Translations under genes and position numbers: made by a program | The notes under the pieces: generated by a model | What the model saw: the letters and a program-made list of their open reading frames with translations, nothing else | The model's database searches: none | Told to the model about the DNA's origin: nothing | DNA from: Cryomorphaceae bacterium | GTDB lineage: Bacteria > Bacteroidota > Bacteroidia > Flavobacteriales > Schleiferiaceae | Direction of reading: 5' to 3' | DNA length: 64,000 nt | Assembly (NCBI GenBank): GCA_017858515.1 | Contig: JAFMBM010000004.1 | Span: 32,546 to 96,545 of the forward strand | In this document: in pieces, positions 48,561 to 57,160 of the stretch | How the letters are laid out: every line of letters starts with the position of its first letter | Numbering within the stretch: the stretch's first letter is position 1

Positions 48561-50009
48561 CTAATCTTCTTCATCACTAACGACAACAGTGGATTCATCG
48601 GATGCCTTGTAGCCAAAAAGCTTTTTCTCTTTGATTATCATATCTACATAGGGTGGTAAAAATTCTTCCCATCCATCTTCACCTTCCTTAATCATATGGA
48701 GCACTTTCGGAGAAAATATTTGTAGAATACTTCTGTCGAAGTTTTGAATATCCACTAATCTCCGGTTAAATATTAAATAGTCTGAAAGTGGCTTAAATCT
48801 GGGATGCACCTTCATGTTCTCAATGGTTTGAATCTCTGAAGATTTACTGGTTTGAGAAGGATATACATACATTTTCAAATCGTTTGAAAAAAGTATACCC
48901 ATGGCTTCCAATGTACCTCCTTTTAATTCACGATAATACTTCTCATTAAATACTTCTTTTAGGTTGGTAAGTCCCATGATCAGTCCCATTCTACTCTTTG
49001 TATAACGGCTGAAATATTCGACTAAACGAAAGTATTCCTGATAGTTAGAGATAAGAACAGTGTGTCCCAAAGAGCATAAAATTTCAGCTCTATCTAGAAA
49101 GTCTTGCTCATTGATTTCACCTTCTGCCCTTAAATTGTTTAGTGTAATTTCGAATAGAACCACCAGATTGTCCTTATCTACTCTTTTTTCCTTGGTAAAC
49201 ATATTGTATCCTTTCTGGAGCATATCTAGATTTACCTTGGTAACAGGCCGAAAGCTTCCTCGAATCGCTAAAATGTTTTTCTTGTAGAGTAGGGCAGCAG
49301 GCAAAAGATTATGACCATCTGGACCAAAAATAACGGCGTCGGTCATGCCGTTTTTAATCAGTTGCAAGCTCAATAATCGATTGTCGACATTTTCGAAACA
49401 TGGGCCAGAAACATGGATCATATCAATCTCGATACGATCAAGAGGGATATTATCAAAAAGCGATCTCAATAGCAAGTTTGCATCTGAATGGTGCTTGAAG
49501 GCTCCATAAATCAAATTGACACCCAATTCGCCTATAGTTTCTTGTTGAAGCTTGGCTTCTGTTTCTTTCATTCGAATATGAAAAACAATATCATTATGAG
49601 CTGCATCTGCTTCTGCCTGAAAGCGGATACCCATCCAACCATGCCCTAAGAACTTCTTTGTAAAATTAATGGTGGCCACCGTATTGGCATAAGCAAAAAA
49701 TCGACGTTTTGGAAATTGTGAATTATCCAATCGCTCTTGCATTAAACCATATTCATGATCAATCATTTTCCTTAAACGAACCTCTGTCACGTATCTTCCA
49801 TCCGATTCCTTTCCGTAAATAGCATCCGAAAAATCTTTATCATAAGCCGACATGGCCTTTGCTATCGTTCCTGATGCTCCTCCAGCTCGGAAGAAATGAC
49901 GAACTGTTTCTTGTCCTGCACCTATTTCAGCAAAAGTGCCATAGATATCAGGGTCTAGGTTTATTTTGAGTGCTTTCTGCGCGGGGGTAAGATGAAAAGA
50001 CTGATTCAT
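48561..50009 (-). CDS. Large conserved cytoplasmic protein of unknown function
   Basis: 482 residues from ATG 50009 (MNQSFHLTPAQKALKINLDPDIYG). Highly conserved-looking blocks include GTFAEIGAGQETVRHFFRAGGASGTIAKAMSAYDKDFSDAIYG near the N-terminus and GPDGHNLLPAALLYKKNILAIRGSFRP in the middle. There is no signal peptide, membrane segment or beta-barrel character. I recall close homologs in Bacteroidota carrying inconsistent names, including receptor-like ones that do not fit this sequence. No known catalytic motif is seen. Convergent with the cysteine desulfurase. Confidence 0.8.
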   Translation of the reverse strand: MNQSFHLTPAQKALKINLDPDIYGTFAEIGAGQETVRHFFRAGGASGTIAKAMSAYDKDFSDAIYGKESDGRYVTEVRLRKMIDHEYGLMQERLDNSQFPKRRFFAYANTVATINFTKKFLGHGWMGIRFQAEADAAHNDIVFHIRMKETEAKLQQETIGELGVNLIYGAFKHHSDANLLLRSLFDNIPLDRIEIDMIHVSGPCFENVDNRLLSLQLIKNGMTDAVIFGPDGHNLLPAALLYKKNILAIRGSFRPVTKVNLDMLQKGYNMFTKEKRVDKDNLVVLFEITLNNLRAEGEINEQDFLDRAEILCSLGHTVLISNYQEYFRLVEYFSRYTKSRMGLIMGLTNLKEVFNEKYYRELKGGTLEAMGILFSNDLKMYVYPSQTSKSSEIQTIENMKVHPRFKPLSDYLIFNRRLVDIQNFDRSILQIFSPKVLHMIKEGEDGWEEFLPPYVDMIIKEKKLFGYKASDESTVVVSDEED

Positions 50010-50080
50010 GGTAAAATTTGAATAACAAAGGTACATTAACCGACTAACCTTGGGTTCTAGTTTGATACATTTAAACCCTA

Positions 50081-50857
50081 ATGATTGAACAAAAAATTAC
50101 CATTTTAGGTTCGGGGACCTCTCAAGGAATTCCGGTGATTGGCTGCCATTGTGCTAGCTGTAGCTCAACTGATAGCAAAGACAAACGCTTTCGAACAAGT
50201 GCGTTGATACAAGTAAATAACATAAGAATACTAATCGATGCGGGCCCAGATTTACGAATGCAATTGCTAACAAATCGGATTGAAGAAATAGATGCGGTAC
50301 TCTTTACCCATGAACATCAAGATCACACAGCTGGGTTGGATGATTTAAGACCCATTATTTTAAAACAAAAGAAAGGAATGCCATTGTGGTGCAGCTCTCA
50401 GGTTCAAAAAAGGTTAGAAGAGCAATATTCATATACGATCAAGAATGCGAATTATCCAGGGGTTCCTAAATTTCAATATTGCAACTTTGAAGAAGATCAT
50501 TTTGAAATTGAAGGAGTTAAAATAGTTCGAATACATGCTAAACATGGAGAGTTAGATGTGAGTGGCTTTCGGATTGGAGCCATTTCATACTTAACAGATT
50601 TGAATTATATATCGGATGAAGAGTTAGAAAAAGTGAAAGGAAGTTCATTACTCATATTAGGTTGTCTTAGAAGAGAGTCGCATTATAGTCATTTCAATTT
50701 AGAAGAAGCCATTGAATTGGGAAGGAAATCAAGAGTCCCTAGAATTCTTTTCACTCATTTGAGTCATCATTTCGAAGTACAAAGCCAATTAACTCGAGCC
50801 CTTCCCAAAGGAATTGAATTAGCTTACGACGGTCAGATTATTGAAATAGAATATTGA
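50081..50857 (+). CDS. MBL-fold metallohydrolase, PhnP-like
   Basis: 258-residue metallo-beta-lactamase-fold phosphodiesterase. Metal ligands: THEHQDHTAGLDDLRPI (HxHxDH), later HAKHGELDVSGFRIG and YLTDLNYI, and a C-terminal HLSHHF. A four-Cys cluster near the start (GCHCASCSS) is typical of PhnP, where it binds structural zinc. PhnP hydrolyses cyclic ribosyl phosphates in phosphonate breakdown, but homologs are widespread without a phn operon, and none is seen here. Confidence 0.88.
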   Translation: MIEQKITILGSGTSQGIPVIGCHCASCSSTDSKDKRFRTSALIQVNNIRILIDAGPDLRMQLLTNRIEEIDAVLFTHEHQDHTAGLDDLRPIILKQKKGMPLWCSSQVQKRLEEQYSYTIKNANYPGVPKFQYCNFEEDHFEIEGVKIVRIHAKHGELDVSGFRIGAISYLTDLNYISDEELEKVKGSSLLILGCLRRESHYSHFNLEEAIELGRKSRVPRILFTHLSHHFEVQSQLTRALPKGIELAYDGQIIEIEY

Positions 50858-50883
50858 GGATAATCAAATTAAAAAGCAAAAAA

Positions 50884-50920
50884 AAACTCCAAATTATTGT
50901 TTTAAAACAACTTGGAGTTT
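50884..50920 (-). terminator. Terminator of the tRNA-Met gene
   Basis: Arms AAACTCCAA and TTGGAGTTT (50884-50892 and 50912-50920) with an inner self-complementary TTGTTTTAAAACAA. On the minus strand it follows the tRNA by three bases and runs into T8; on the plus strand it can also serve the PhnP-like gene. Confidence 0.85.
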
Positions 50921-50923
50921 AAG

Positions 50924-50997
50924 TAGCGAAGGGGGGGATCGAACCCCCGACCTCAGGGTTATGAATCCTGCGCTCTAACCGTCTGAGCTACCTCGCC
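50924..50997 (-). tRNA. tRNA-Met (CAT)
   Basis: A 74-base cloverleaf on the minus strand: acceptor GGCGAGG pairing with CTTCGCT, D arm GCTC/GAGC, anticodon loop TTCATAA, T arm GGGGG TTCGATC CCCCC, discriminator A; CCA is not encoded. The anticodon is CAT. The standard first pair and anticodon stem make it an elongator methionine tRNA rather than the initiator; the tRNA-Ile(CAU) type cannot be fully excluded by eye. Confidence 0.93.
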
Positions 50998-51019
50998 ATA
51001 TCCTTTCTGAAAAGGGCTG

Positions 51020-51027
51020 CAAATATA
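51020..51027 (-). promoter_or_regulatory. Candidate -7 element of the tRNA gene
   Basis: TATATTTG on the minus strand, identical to the element upstream of sucC, 23 bases before the tRNA 5' end. Confidence 0.5.
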
Positions 51028-51122
51028 GTTGAAAAGACAATGAAAGAAAAAAAAATAGTTCTGTTCTAGCCGTCATTTTTTTCTAAATTGGCGCCCTATC
51101 TAATTTGATTTCATAATAGAAA

Positions 51123-51512
51123 ATGGCAGATAAAGTTCAATTCGAAATTGAGTTCCCAGTGAAGGCATCACCGAAGATGTTATTTCCTTTTTTGTCTACA
51201 CCAAGTGGACTTTCAGAGTGGTTTTGTGATGATGTAAATTCGCGTGGAGAGCTATTCAAATTCTTTTGGGAGGGAAGTGAAGAGTCCGCAAAATTAATTG
51301 CGAAAAAGAACGATAAGTTCATTCGTTGGCGTTGGCTCGAAGCAGAAGAAGAAGGTTTAAAAACATTTTTTGAATTTAGAATAGAGGTCGACGAGTTAAC
51401 AAATGATGCCTCATTAATAATTGTTGACTTTGCAGAAGAAGAAGAGATAGAAGAAGCTAAATTATTGTGGAACAGTCAGATAAGCACCTTACTGCACGTG
51501 ATAGGATCCTAA
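51123..51512 (+). CDS. START-like (SRPBCC) domain protein
   Basis: 129-residue helix-grip protein. The pattern QFEIEFPVKASPKMLFPFLSTPSGLSEWFCDDV followed by FFWEGSEESAKLI and a C-terminal helix is that of the START-like family widespread in Bacteroidota, related to AHSA1 proteins that bind a hydrophobic ligand or a chaperone. The ligand is unknown. The last 46 bases overlap the next gene in another frame. Confidence 0.85.
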   Translation: MADKVQFEIEFPVKASPKMLFPFLSTPSGLSEWFCDDVNSRGELFKFFWEGSEESAKLIAKKNDKFIRWRWLEAEEEGLKTFFEFRIEVDELTNDASLIIVDFAEEEEIEEAKLLWNSQISTLLHVIGS

Positions 51513-52159
51513 TAAAGAAGCAAGGTGTCCTTGGATTACTTATCCTTTGGACATTCTGGTACTTGTGGATAAGTCAGCACTTCTCGAAAATTGAATTACA
51601 CTTATTTTTAAATGGCTTCACCCGTTTAGAATACGACTCATTTTTCAAGTTAGTAACCCACTTAGGTGACGGGCTGATTTTTCCAGTTTTAGCCATCATC
51701 CTTTTATTTTGCTCTTACAGAGATTCGGTATCATTTATCCTTTTGGGATTGCTCGTTCTTGTATTTTCTCAAGTAATGAAGCAATGGCTCTTTGCAGATA
51801 TGTTAAGGCCTACAGCAGAACTAGAAGGATATATTTATCGAGCTATTCCTAACTTCCATACACACAAAAACAATAGTTTTCCTTCGGGACATTCTACCGC
51901 TGCTTTTGCTGCAGGCGTATGGTTCTATTTAAATAGTAGAAATCGTTTTTTTGGAATTGTGACAATATTTTTAGCTCTTTTAGCAGCTTTATCTCGCGTA
52001 TATCTGAATCAGCATTTTATGGGAGATGTACTGGCCGGCGCTTGGATTGGATCTATGCTTGCATTTGCCAGCTATTCTTTTTCGCGAAATTGGAAGTCAG
52101 ATGGCTGGGATGCTAGCTTTCTTTGGCCTAAAAACAATTCCAAGTCGTCACCTAACTAA
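51467..52159 (+). CDS. PAP2-family phosphatase
   Basis: Membrane-bound acid phosphatase of the PAP2 superfamily, 230 residues with about six helices. The three motifs are present: KQWLFADMLRP, PSGHSTAAF and SRVYLNQHFMGD. Likely substrates are undecaprenyl pyrophosphate or phosphatidyl phosphates. GTG at 51467 is the only plausible start ahead of the first helix and lies inside the START gene. The stop overlaps the convergent FAD oxidoreductase by eight bases. Confidence 0.9.
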   Translation: MEQSDKHLTARDRILIKKQGVLGLLILWTFWYLWISQHFSKIELHLFLNGFTRLEYDSFFKLVTHLGDGLIFPVLAIILLFCSYRDSVSFILLGLLVLVFSQVMKQWLFADMLRPTAELEGYIYRAIPNFHTHKNNSFPSGHSTAAFAAGVWFYLNSRNRFFGIVTIFLALLAALSRVYLNQHFMGDVLAGAWIGSMLAFASYSFSRNWKSDGWDASFLWPKNNSKSSPN

Positions 52160-53279
52160 GTCTTTTAGCCACCTCTTGTCCAACATTAGCCCCTATGGCA
52201 ATGCCCATACCACCTAAACGAACTCCGCAAACTACGTTCTTAGATAAGGATTTAATTAGAACTTCTTTGCTGTTGTTTACGCCAAACCCCATTATTCCAG
52301 ACCAACTCTGTTCAATTTCATGAGGAGTGGATGGGAGCAAGTAGTTCAATAAGATAGACCTCAAGTTTGTTTGAATGAGATCTGTAATAGCCAATTCATC
52401 TGTGTTTTCCTCTGAAAAAGCCAATTGCCTTCCGCCACCTAAAAGCACTCTATTCTCTACATTTCGAAAATAATAGTAGCCTTTATTCATATGAAATACT
52501 CCTTTTATTGCTAATCCTGCTATGGGCTTTGTAATAAGCACTTGCGCTCTTGCAGGTTCTACTTCTAAGAAAGGTAGTAGACTTTTTGCAAAGCCGTTGG
52601 TACAAATGGCAAGCTTGTTTACCTTAAAATCAAACCGTTTGGTATGTATGTAAACTCCATCTGAAGAATCTTCGAAATTTAGAATTTCTAATCCATTTAT
52701 TATTGTAATATCCTTTTCATGAGCAAGTTTTACCAAGTTAAAGAGAGACTTGCCCGTATCAATTTGACCTTCATGCGGTATACTTATGCTTTGATTTATA
52801 GATTTAAAACCAAATTTTGAAATGCTAGAGTTATCTGTAAGGAAAGCATCCTTTCCAAAAATGGTTTTAAGAGATTGGTTGAGAAAATTCAACTTAGTTA
52901 AGACATCAGAATATAAATCGTCCTGTCCAGCTTGAAATATCTCATAGCCTCCATTTGCTTCAAATCCCATCTTATTAGATCCAAGCCAAGAGTGGAGTAG
53001 ACGGAAACCACTGTATCTCTTTTCGACCTTGAGAAAGACTTCATTCTCAGATTCTGATTGTAAATCGTCTAGAATTTCACTGGGACTTCCATAGCATGCA
53101 AATCCTGCATTCTTTGTACTGGCACCTGATGGAAGGCAACCTCTCTCTACAACTAAAATTCTGGAATGAGGAAATTGATCTCGGAGATTTAAAGCCGTAG
53201 ATAAACCTACTAGTCCTCCTCCCACAATGCAATAGTCGACATTTGTAAACCAAGTTTGGCTTTCCCAAAAACTCAACAT
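52152..53279 (-). CDS. FAD-dependent oxidoreductase (DAO family)
   Basis: 375-residue flavoenzyme. N-terminal dinucleotide fold DYCIVGGGLVGLSTALNL, then VVERGCLPSGASTKNAGFACYGSP, and C-terminal GMGIAIGANVGQEVAKRL, as in D-amino acid oxidase and glycine/sarcosine oxidase relatives. The substrate is probably an amine or amino acid. It follows the DUF6580 gene by one base on the same strand. Confidence 0.88.
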   Translation of the reverse strand: MLSFWESQTWFTNVDYCIVGGGLVGLSTALNLRDQFPHSRILVVERGCLPSGASTKNAGFACYGSPSEILDDLQSESENEVFLKVEKRYSGFRLLHSWLGSNKMGFEANGGYEIFQAGQDDLYSDVLTKLNFLNQSLKTIFGKDAFLTDNSSISKFGFKSINQSISIPHEGQIDTGKSLFNLVKLAHEKDITIINGLEILNFEDSSDGVYIHTKRFDFKVNKLAICTNGFAKSLLPFLEVEPARAQVLITKPIAGLAIKGVFHMNKGYYYFRNVENRVLLGGGRQLAFSEENTDELAITDLIQTNLRSILLNYLLPSTPHEIEQSWSGIMGFGVNNSKEVLIKSLSKNVVCGVRLGGMGIAIGANVGQEVAKRLS

Positions 53280-53280
53280 A

Positions 53281-53796
53281 CTAAGTCGCTAGCTGTAGCT
53301 TTCTAATGCTTAATTGGTAAATCCCGAAGATTAACAGTGAATAAAACAAAGTTCCCAAAGTGAAATTCATTGCGAAAGGTATTCCTTCTGTATAAGCCAA
53401 CAATAAACCCGATACATTCTTCGGATAAATAGGGATGGTGAGCCAAGAGGCGAAATTAGTAAATACAAAAAAGAGTAAGCTTGCACTTAATGAATGAGTT
53501 AACACGCTAAGAGTCGAATCTTTTTTAACAAAAGTACCAAGTATAGAAATCATCAAAAATGCTAGATAAGTCACCCACATTCCAGAATAAAATCCAAAGA
53601 ATACATCAGTTAGCAGAAGAATCCCTAAAGTCAGTAAGCCCGAAAAGTACTTCGATTGAAAGCCCGCGCCACCAAAGAGAGCGATTGCCCCAAGAGCCGT
53701 GAAATTTGGCCAATGTGGAATTAATCTACTCAAAGAGCCTAATATAATTAGCCCTAAAACAATACCAATTCTTGAATATTTCTGTTCTTGTTTCAT
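53281..53796 (-). CDS. DUF6580-like membrane protein
   Basis: 171-residue membrane protein with about five helices. The N-terminal part SRLIPHWPNFTALGAIALFGGAGF is the recognisable signature of the family, which resembles the S components of energy-coupling transporters. The transported substrate is not known, and no cobalamin or thiamine riboswitch is visible upstream. Confidence 0.75.
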   Translation of the reverse strand: MKQEQKYSRIGIVLGLIILGSLSRLIPHWPNFTALGAIALFGGAGFQSKYFSGLLTLGILLLTDVFFGFYSGMWVTYLAFLMISILGTFVKKDSTLSVLTHSLSASLLFFVFTNFASWLTIPIYPKNVSGLLLAYTEGIPFAMNFTLGTLFYSLLIFGIYQLSIRKLQLAT

Positions 53797-53817
53797 AAAT
53801 CAAAAATAAGTCCGAAA

Positions 53818-54237
53818 TCATTTTGGTCGAAAGCTTTTATAGGTGCCATCACTAAAAAGTACAACGATCTCATTATCTGAATCTTTACTCGGAATAATTT
53901 GCTTTTCCTGCTCTTTTTCGATATGTTTTGGCCTCGTTTTCTTGAGTGTTTGTTCCGGAAAAGAGTCATTCACTTCGTCTTGACTTACGATAGGAGAGCT
54001 AATCTCAGAATCACTTTCTGACTGATTTGATTTAACAACTCCTTGAATCAACCAATTTAAATCTACCTCTGGATAGAGTTTGGCGAAAGATTCAATTATG
54101 TTAAGACTCACTTTGTTTCTTCCACTTTCGATATGAGAAAGGCTAGCCTTATTTAGTCCAGCAGCATCCGCAAAAGCTGATTTGGATATGCCTTTGTCTT
54201 GAAGGAATTTTAAGATACGATCTGCTATTGGATCCAT
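53818..54237 (-). CDS. XRE-family transcriptional regulator
   Basis: 139 residues from ATG 54237 (MDPIADRILKFLQDKG), chosen because tandem promoter-like elements overlap the codons upstream of it. The helix-turn-helix is residues about 5-60 (ISKSAFADAAGLNKASLSHIESGRNKVSLNIIESFAKLYPEV). A charged linker follows, then a short strand IVVLFSDGTYKSFRP seen at the C-terminus of related Bacteroidota regulators. Target unknown; the gene faces away from the inverted repeat at 54522-54564. Confidence 0.85.
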   Translation of the reverse strand: MDPIADRILKFLQDKGISKSAFADAAGLNKASLSHIESGRNKVSLNIIESFAKLYPEVDLNWLIQGVVKSNQSESDSEISSPIVSQDEVNDSFPEQTLKKTRPKHIEKEQEKQIIPSKDSDNEIVVLFSDGTYKSFRPK

Positions 54238-54243
54238 GGTTTT

Positions 54244-54263
54244 CAAAAGTAAACCCAAAAGTA
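54244..54263 (-). promoter_or_regulatory. Two tandem candidate -7 elements for the XRE gene
   Basis: TACTTTTG occurs twice on the minus strand (54251-54244 and 54263-54256), each a match to TAnnTTTG, 7 and 19 bases upstream of the chosen ATG. Only the distal one leaves room for a leader. Confidence 0.4.
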
Positions 54264-54521
54264 TGGTATTTAGTCTTAGAGATTATGTAATCGCTAAATT
54301 ATTAATTTGAATTCTCTACAGTAATAAATTGTCTAAACAGTAGAATATAGATCTGACTATTTACTTTAATCGAAGTGCTTTAAATACATCATATTAAGAT
54401 ATATACGTAAATGCATAGTTAAAATCAATCTACTTATTTGGGTAATTTATGTTTGAGAATCTTGATTTAGAGATCGGAAACAGATCGATTTACAACAATT
54501 GCAACCACACATTCTGTCCAC

Positions 54522-54564
54522 AATCCATAAGTTTACAAATGTTACATATGTAAACTTATGGATT
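54522..54564. repeat. Perfect 16-bp inverted repeat with 11-base spacer
   Basis: AATCCATAAGTTTACA and its exact complement TGTAAACTTATGGATT flank AATGTTACATA. The right end is 61 bases before the M14-like gene's ATG. No T-run follows, which speaks against a simple terminator; it may be an operator for a dimeric regulator such as the neighbouring XRE protein, or a structured leader. Confidence 0.8.
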
Positions 54565-54625
54565 AGCATTGTTTATCTCTTAATAGTGATAATGATTTTA
54601 GCATCTTTGAATTATTACTAGAGAG

Positions 54626-55780
54626 ATGAATTATCGAGAAGTGAAAGATTGGCTAGTAACAAATTCGGGCAGTTTCCCGGATTGGTCAAACTCAAGATAC
54701 GTGCGGACAATGAATGTTTTGGAGTTATTTCCAAGCTTCGAGCCATACATTTCAGGCAAATCCTATTCTGGCAACGATATCTTCGCGCTTAAATGGGGGG
54801 GTGGACCTATTAAGATATTAGCTTGGTCTCTTATGCATGGAAACGAAACCAGTGCATTTCGATCATTCGGGCAGATAGATTACTTCTTAAGGTCGAACCA
54901 ATTGGCTGAGAGCTTGAATAAAAGGGTTACAATTGTATATATACCTGTTTTAAATCCAGATGGCGCCTTTGATTTTATTCGCAGAAATCATCAGGAGATT
55001 GACATTAACAGAGACGCAAGATCCAATCAAACCGAAGAGATGCGTTTTTTTAAATCTGTTTTCAGCACATTCAAACCTCAATATGCATTGAATCTTCATG
55101 ATCAGCGAAGCATATTCGGAATTAACGGTAAGAGAGATGGTGTTAGGTTAGCCCTCTGTATACCACAGGTATCTGTGTCATATCTGAAATCTGAATCTTT
55201 AGAGTACAATCGAAACTCATTGAGGCAGATTGTGAATGATGTATTTACAAATGTAAATTATGAGGATTTAGCATTATGGTCTCATTTTGATGAGGCCTAT
55301 TATTCAAAAGCAATTGGAGAATGGATGCAAGAAGCAGGAGTTCGCACCTTATTACTTGAATCTGGCGTTAGTGGATTGGATTATAATAGAAGTGAATCGG
55401 TTTTGAATCTTTCAGCTTTTATTTTATCCTATTTCTTTCTATTGTCTAAGAAAGATGATTCGGGCCTTTGTACTCCTTCTAGTTGGGAATTGCCAAAGAA
55501 TGAGCCTTTACTTCGCGATGTTATTTTACGCAATTGCCAAGTGAATAGAGATGAGCTGTTATTTACTACCGATATTGCTTTGCAATATGTAGAATACTTG
55601 GAATCGGGAGAATTGAAGTATAAATTGGTGGTTGATGATTTAGGCGATTTAAGTGATCTAATAGGTCGCCAAGAGTTTCAGGATATTTCTATTTTCGCTT
55701 CAACTTCATTCAAGATAGGGCAGGATGTGCCTTTAGATATTATTTCCCAATTGAATTTAAATGGCTTACAAGAGCTTTAA
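54626..55780 (+). CDS. M14-like zinc carboxypeptidase domain protein
   Basis: 384-residue protein with the zinc-peptidase pattern of the M14 family: first ligands His and Glu in LMHGNETSA, NPDG and DINRDARS segments, and the third ligand His in LNLHDQRS. A catalytic Glu is plausible in TLLLESGVSG. No signal peptide, so it acts in the cytoplasm. Substrate unknown; the family removes C-terminal residues or deacylates amino acid conjugates. Its end overlaps the aldehyde dehydrogenase start by 20 bases. Confidence 0.85.
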   Translation: MNYREVKDWLVTNSGSFPDWSNSRYVRTMNVLELFPSFEPYISGKSYSGNDIFALKWGGGPIKILAWSLMHGNETSAFRSFGQIDYFLRSNQLAESLNKRVTIVYIPVLNPDGAFDFIRRNHQEIDINRDARSNQTEEMRFFKSVFSTFKPQYALNLHDQRSIFGINGKRDGVRLALCIPQVSVSYLKSESLEYNRNSLRQIVNDVFTNVNYEDLALWSHFDEAYYSKAIGEWMQEAGVRTLLLESGVSGLDYNRSESVLNLSAFILSYFFLLSKKDDSGLCTPSSWELPKNEPLLRDVILRNCQVNRDELLFTTDIALQYVEYLESGELKYKLVVDDLGDLSDLIGRQEFQDISIFASTSFKIGQDVPLDIISQLNLNGLQEL

Positions 55781-57125
55781 CCCTTTTACTCTCCAGGAGA
55801 TTGCCAGCTATCCTGAGCATTCAAAGGAGGAGATTGATTTTATTTTGGCTAAGTCTACTTCGGCATTTGAAGATTGGAAGAGGTATTCACTTGAAAAGAG
55901 ATTAGAAAGAGTAAATCAATTAGCAGATCATTTGGAGGAAAACTACAAGCATTATGCTATTGCTATTACCCAAGAAATGGGTAAAAAAATAGAAGAGGCC
56001 AATCAAGAGATAATTAAATGTGCACTTCTTTGCAGGTATTATGTGAAAAATTCCGGTGAGCTTCTAAAAAGCAAGTCTTGGGAAATAGGTAGAGACTCAG
56101 TTCGGGTTCAATTTGATCCTCAGGGAGCTATATTTGGAATTATGCCTTGGAATTACCCCTTTTGGCAGGTTTTTCGTTTTGTCATACCCAATTTGGTATT
56201 AGGAAATACTATTTTATTAAAACACGCATCCAATGTTGGAGGGTGTGCAAATCATATTGAATCCATTTTTACTCTTTCGGGATTTCCAAAGGGGGTATAT
56301 CAAAACATTCGAATTCCTTCATCGAGAGTAGAGGAATTAATAGGTTCTTATATAGTACGAGGTGTTTCCTTAACTGGCAGTGAATCTGCCGGTAGATCTG
56401 TAGCGCAAATTTCAGGTAGATATTTAAAAAAAACCGTTCTTGAATTGGGCGGAAGCAATGCATTCATTGTTTTGCAGGACGCTTCAGTTAGAAAAGCAGT
56501 TAAAGCGGCTATTCAAGCTAGGCTTATAAATTCTGGGCAAAGCTGTATCTCAGGCAAGCGATTTATTGTCCATAAGAGTCTTGTCTCTGAATTTACTAAA
56601 GTGCTTTTAGATGAATTATCTAATCTCAGAATGGGAGATCCCATGCTGCCTTCCACATCTTTAGCACCTCTAGCCCGACTTGATTTAGTCGATGAGCTTG
56701 AGAGACAGATTCTTTTAAGTATTGAACAAGGAGCAAAATGCATACTTAGACCAATAAGAAAAGGGTGTCAAATATCCCCCACCGTTTTAACTAAAATTAA
56801 GCCTGGTAATATAGCTTTTGAGGAAGAGCTTTTTGGTCCTGTATTCGCAATTTGCAGTTACAACACAATAGAACAAGCTGTTGAAATTAGTAATTCAAGT
56901 CGCTTTGGTCTTGGCGCTACCGTTTTTGGTAGAAATAAGGAGCAGCTTGAATATTTTGCAAACGAACTTGATGAGGGTGCTGTTTTCTTTAATTATCCAG
57001 TGCGATCAAACCCAGCACTTCCTTTTGGAGGAGTTAAAAATAGTGGGTATGGAAGGGAAATGAGTGTTCAGGGTTTGTTGGAATTTGCAAATATCAAATC
57101 CATTTTCTTAGGCACAAAGAAATAG
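55761..57125 (+). CDS. NAD(P)-dependent aldehyde dehydrogenase, succinate-semialdehyde type
   Basis: 454-residue aldehyde dehydrogenase. Motifs: IMPWNYPFWQVFRF, LTGSESAGRSVAQ, LELGGSNAFIVL (general base Glu), NSGQSCISGKRFIV (catalytic Cys) and EEELFGPVFAI. The compact length and NYPFWQ resemble the GabD/YneI group that oxidises succinate semialdehyde, though the true substrate may differ. Cotranscribed with the M14-like gene; that pairing could mean release and then oxidation of one compound, as in amino acid side-chain breakdown. Confidence 0.9.
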   Translation: MAYKSFNPFTLQEIASYPEHSKEEIDFILAKSTSAFEDWKRYSLEKRLERVNQLADHLEENYKHYAIAITQEMGKKIEEANQEIIKCALLCRYYVKNSGELLKSKSWEIGRDSVRVQFDPQGAIFGIMPWNYPFWQVFRFVIPNLVLGNTILLKHASNVGGCANHIESIFTLSGFPKGVYQNIRIPSSRVEELIGSYIVRGVSLTGSESAGRSVAQISGRYLKKTVLELGGSNAFIVLQDASVRKAVKAAIQARLINSGQSCISGKRFIVHKSLVSEFTKVLLDELSNLRMGDPMLPSTSLAPLARLDLVDELERQILLSIEQGAKCILRPIRKGCQISPTVLTKIKPGNIAFEEELFGPVFAICSYNTIEQAVEISNSSRFGLGATVFGRNKEQLEYFANELDEGAVFFNYPVRSNPALPFGGVKNSGYGREMSVQGLLEFANIKSIFLGTKK

Positions 57126-57154
57126 GTCAGCGACCTTAAGGTGGCTGACCTATT
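57121..57154. terminator. Bidirectional terminator between ALDH and ssb
   Basis: 15-base arms beginning AATAGGTCAGC and ending GCTGACCTATT, one mismatch, closed by TTAA. T-rich flanks occur on both sides (TTTTCTTTTT on plus, TTTCTTTG on minus). It overlaps the last codons of the dehydrogenase. Confidence 0.88.
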
Positions 57155-57160
57155 TTCTTT

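Larger units (their letters stand above)
54238..54625. other. Intergenic region between the XRE regulator and the M14-like gene
   Basis: About 390 AT-rich bases without a gene. It holds two promoter-like elements for the XRE regulator and a perfect inverted repeat near the right end. The stretch 54265-54515 contains only AT-rich sequence with minor repeats of ACAGTA; I see nothing definite there. Confidence 0.5.
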
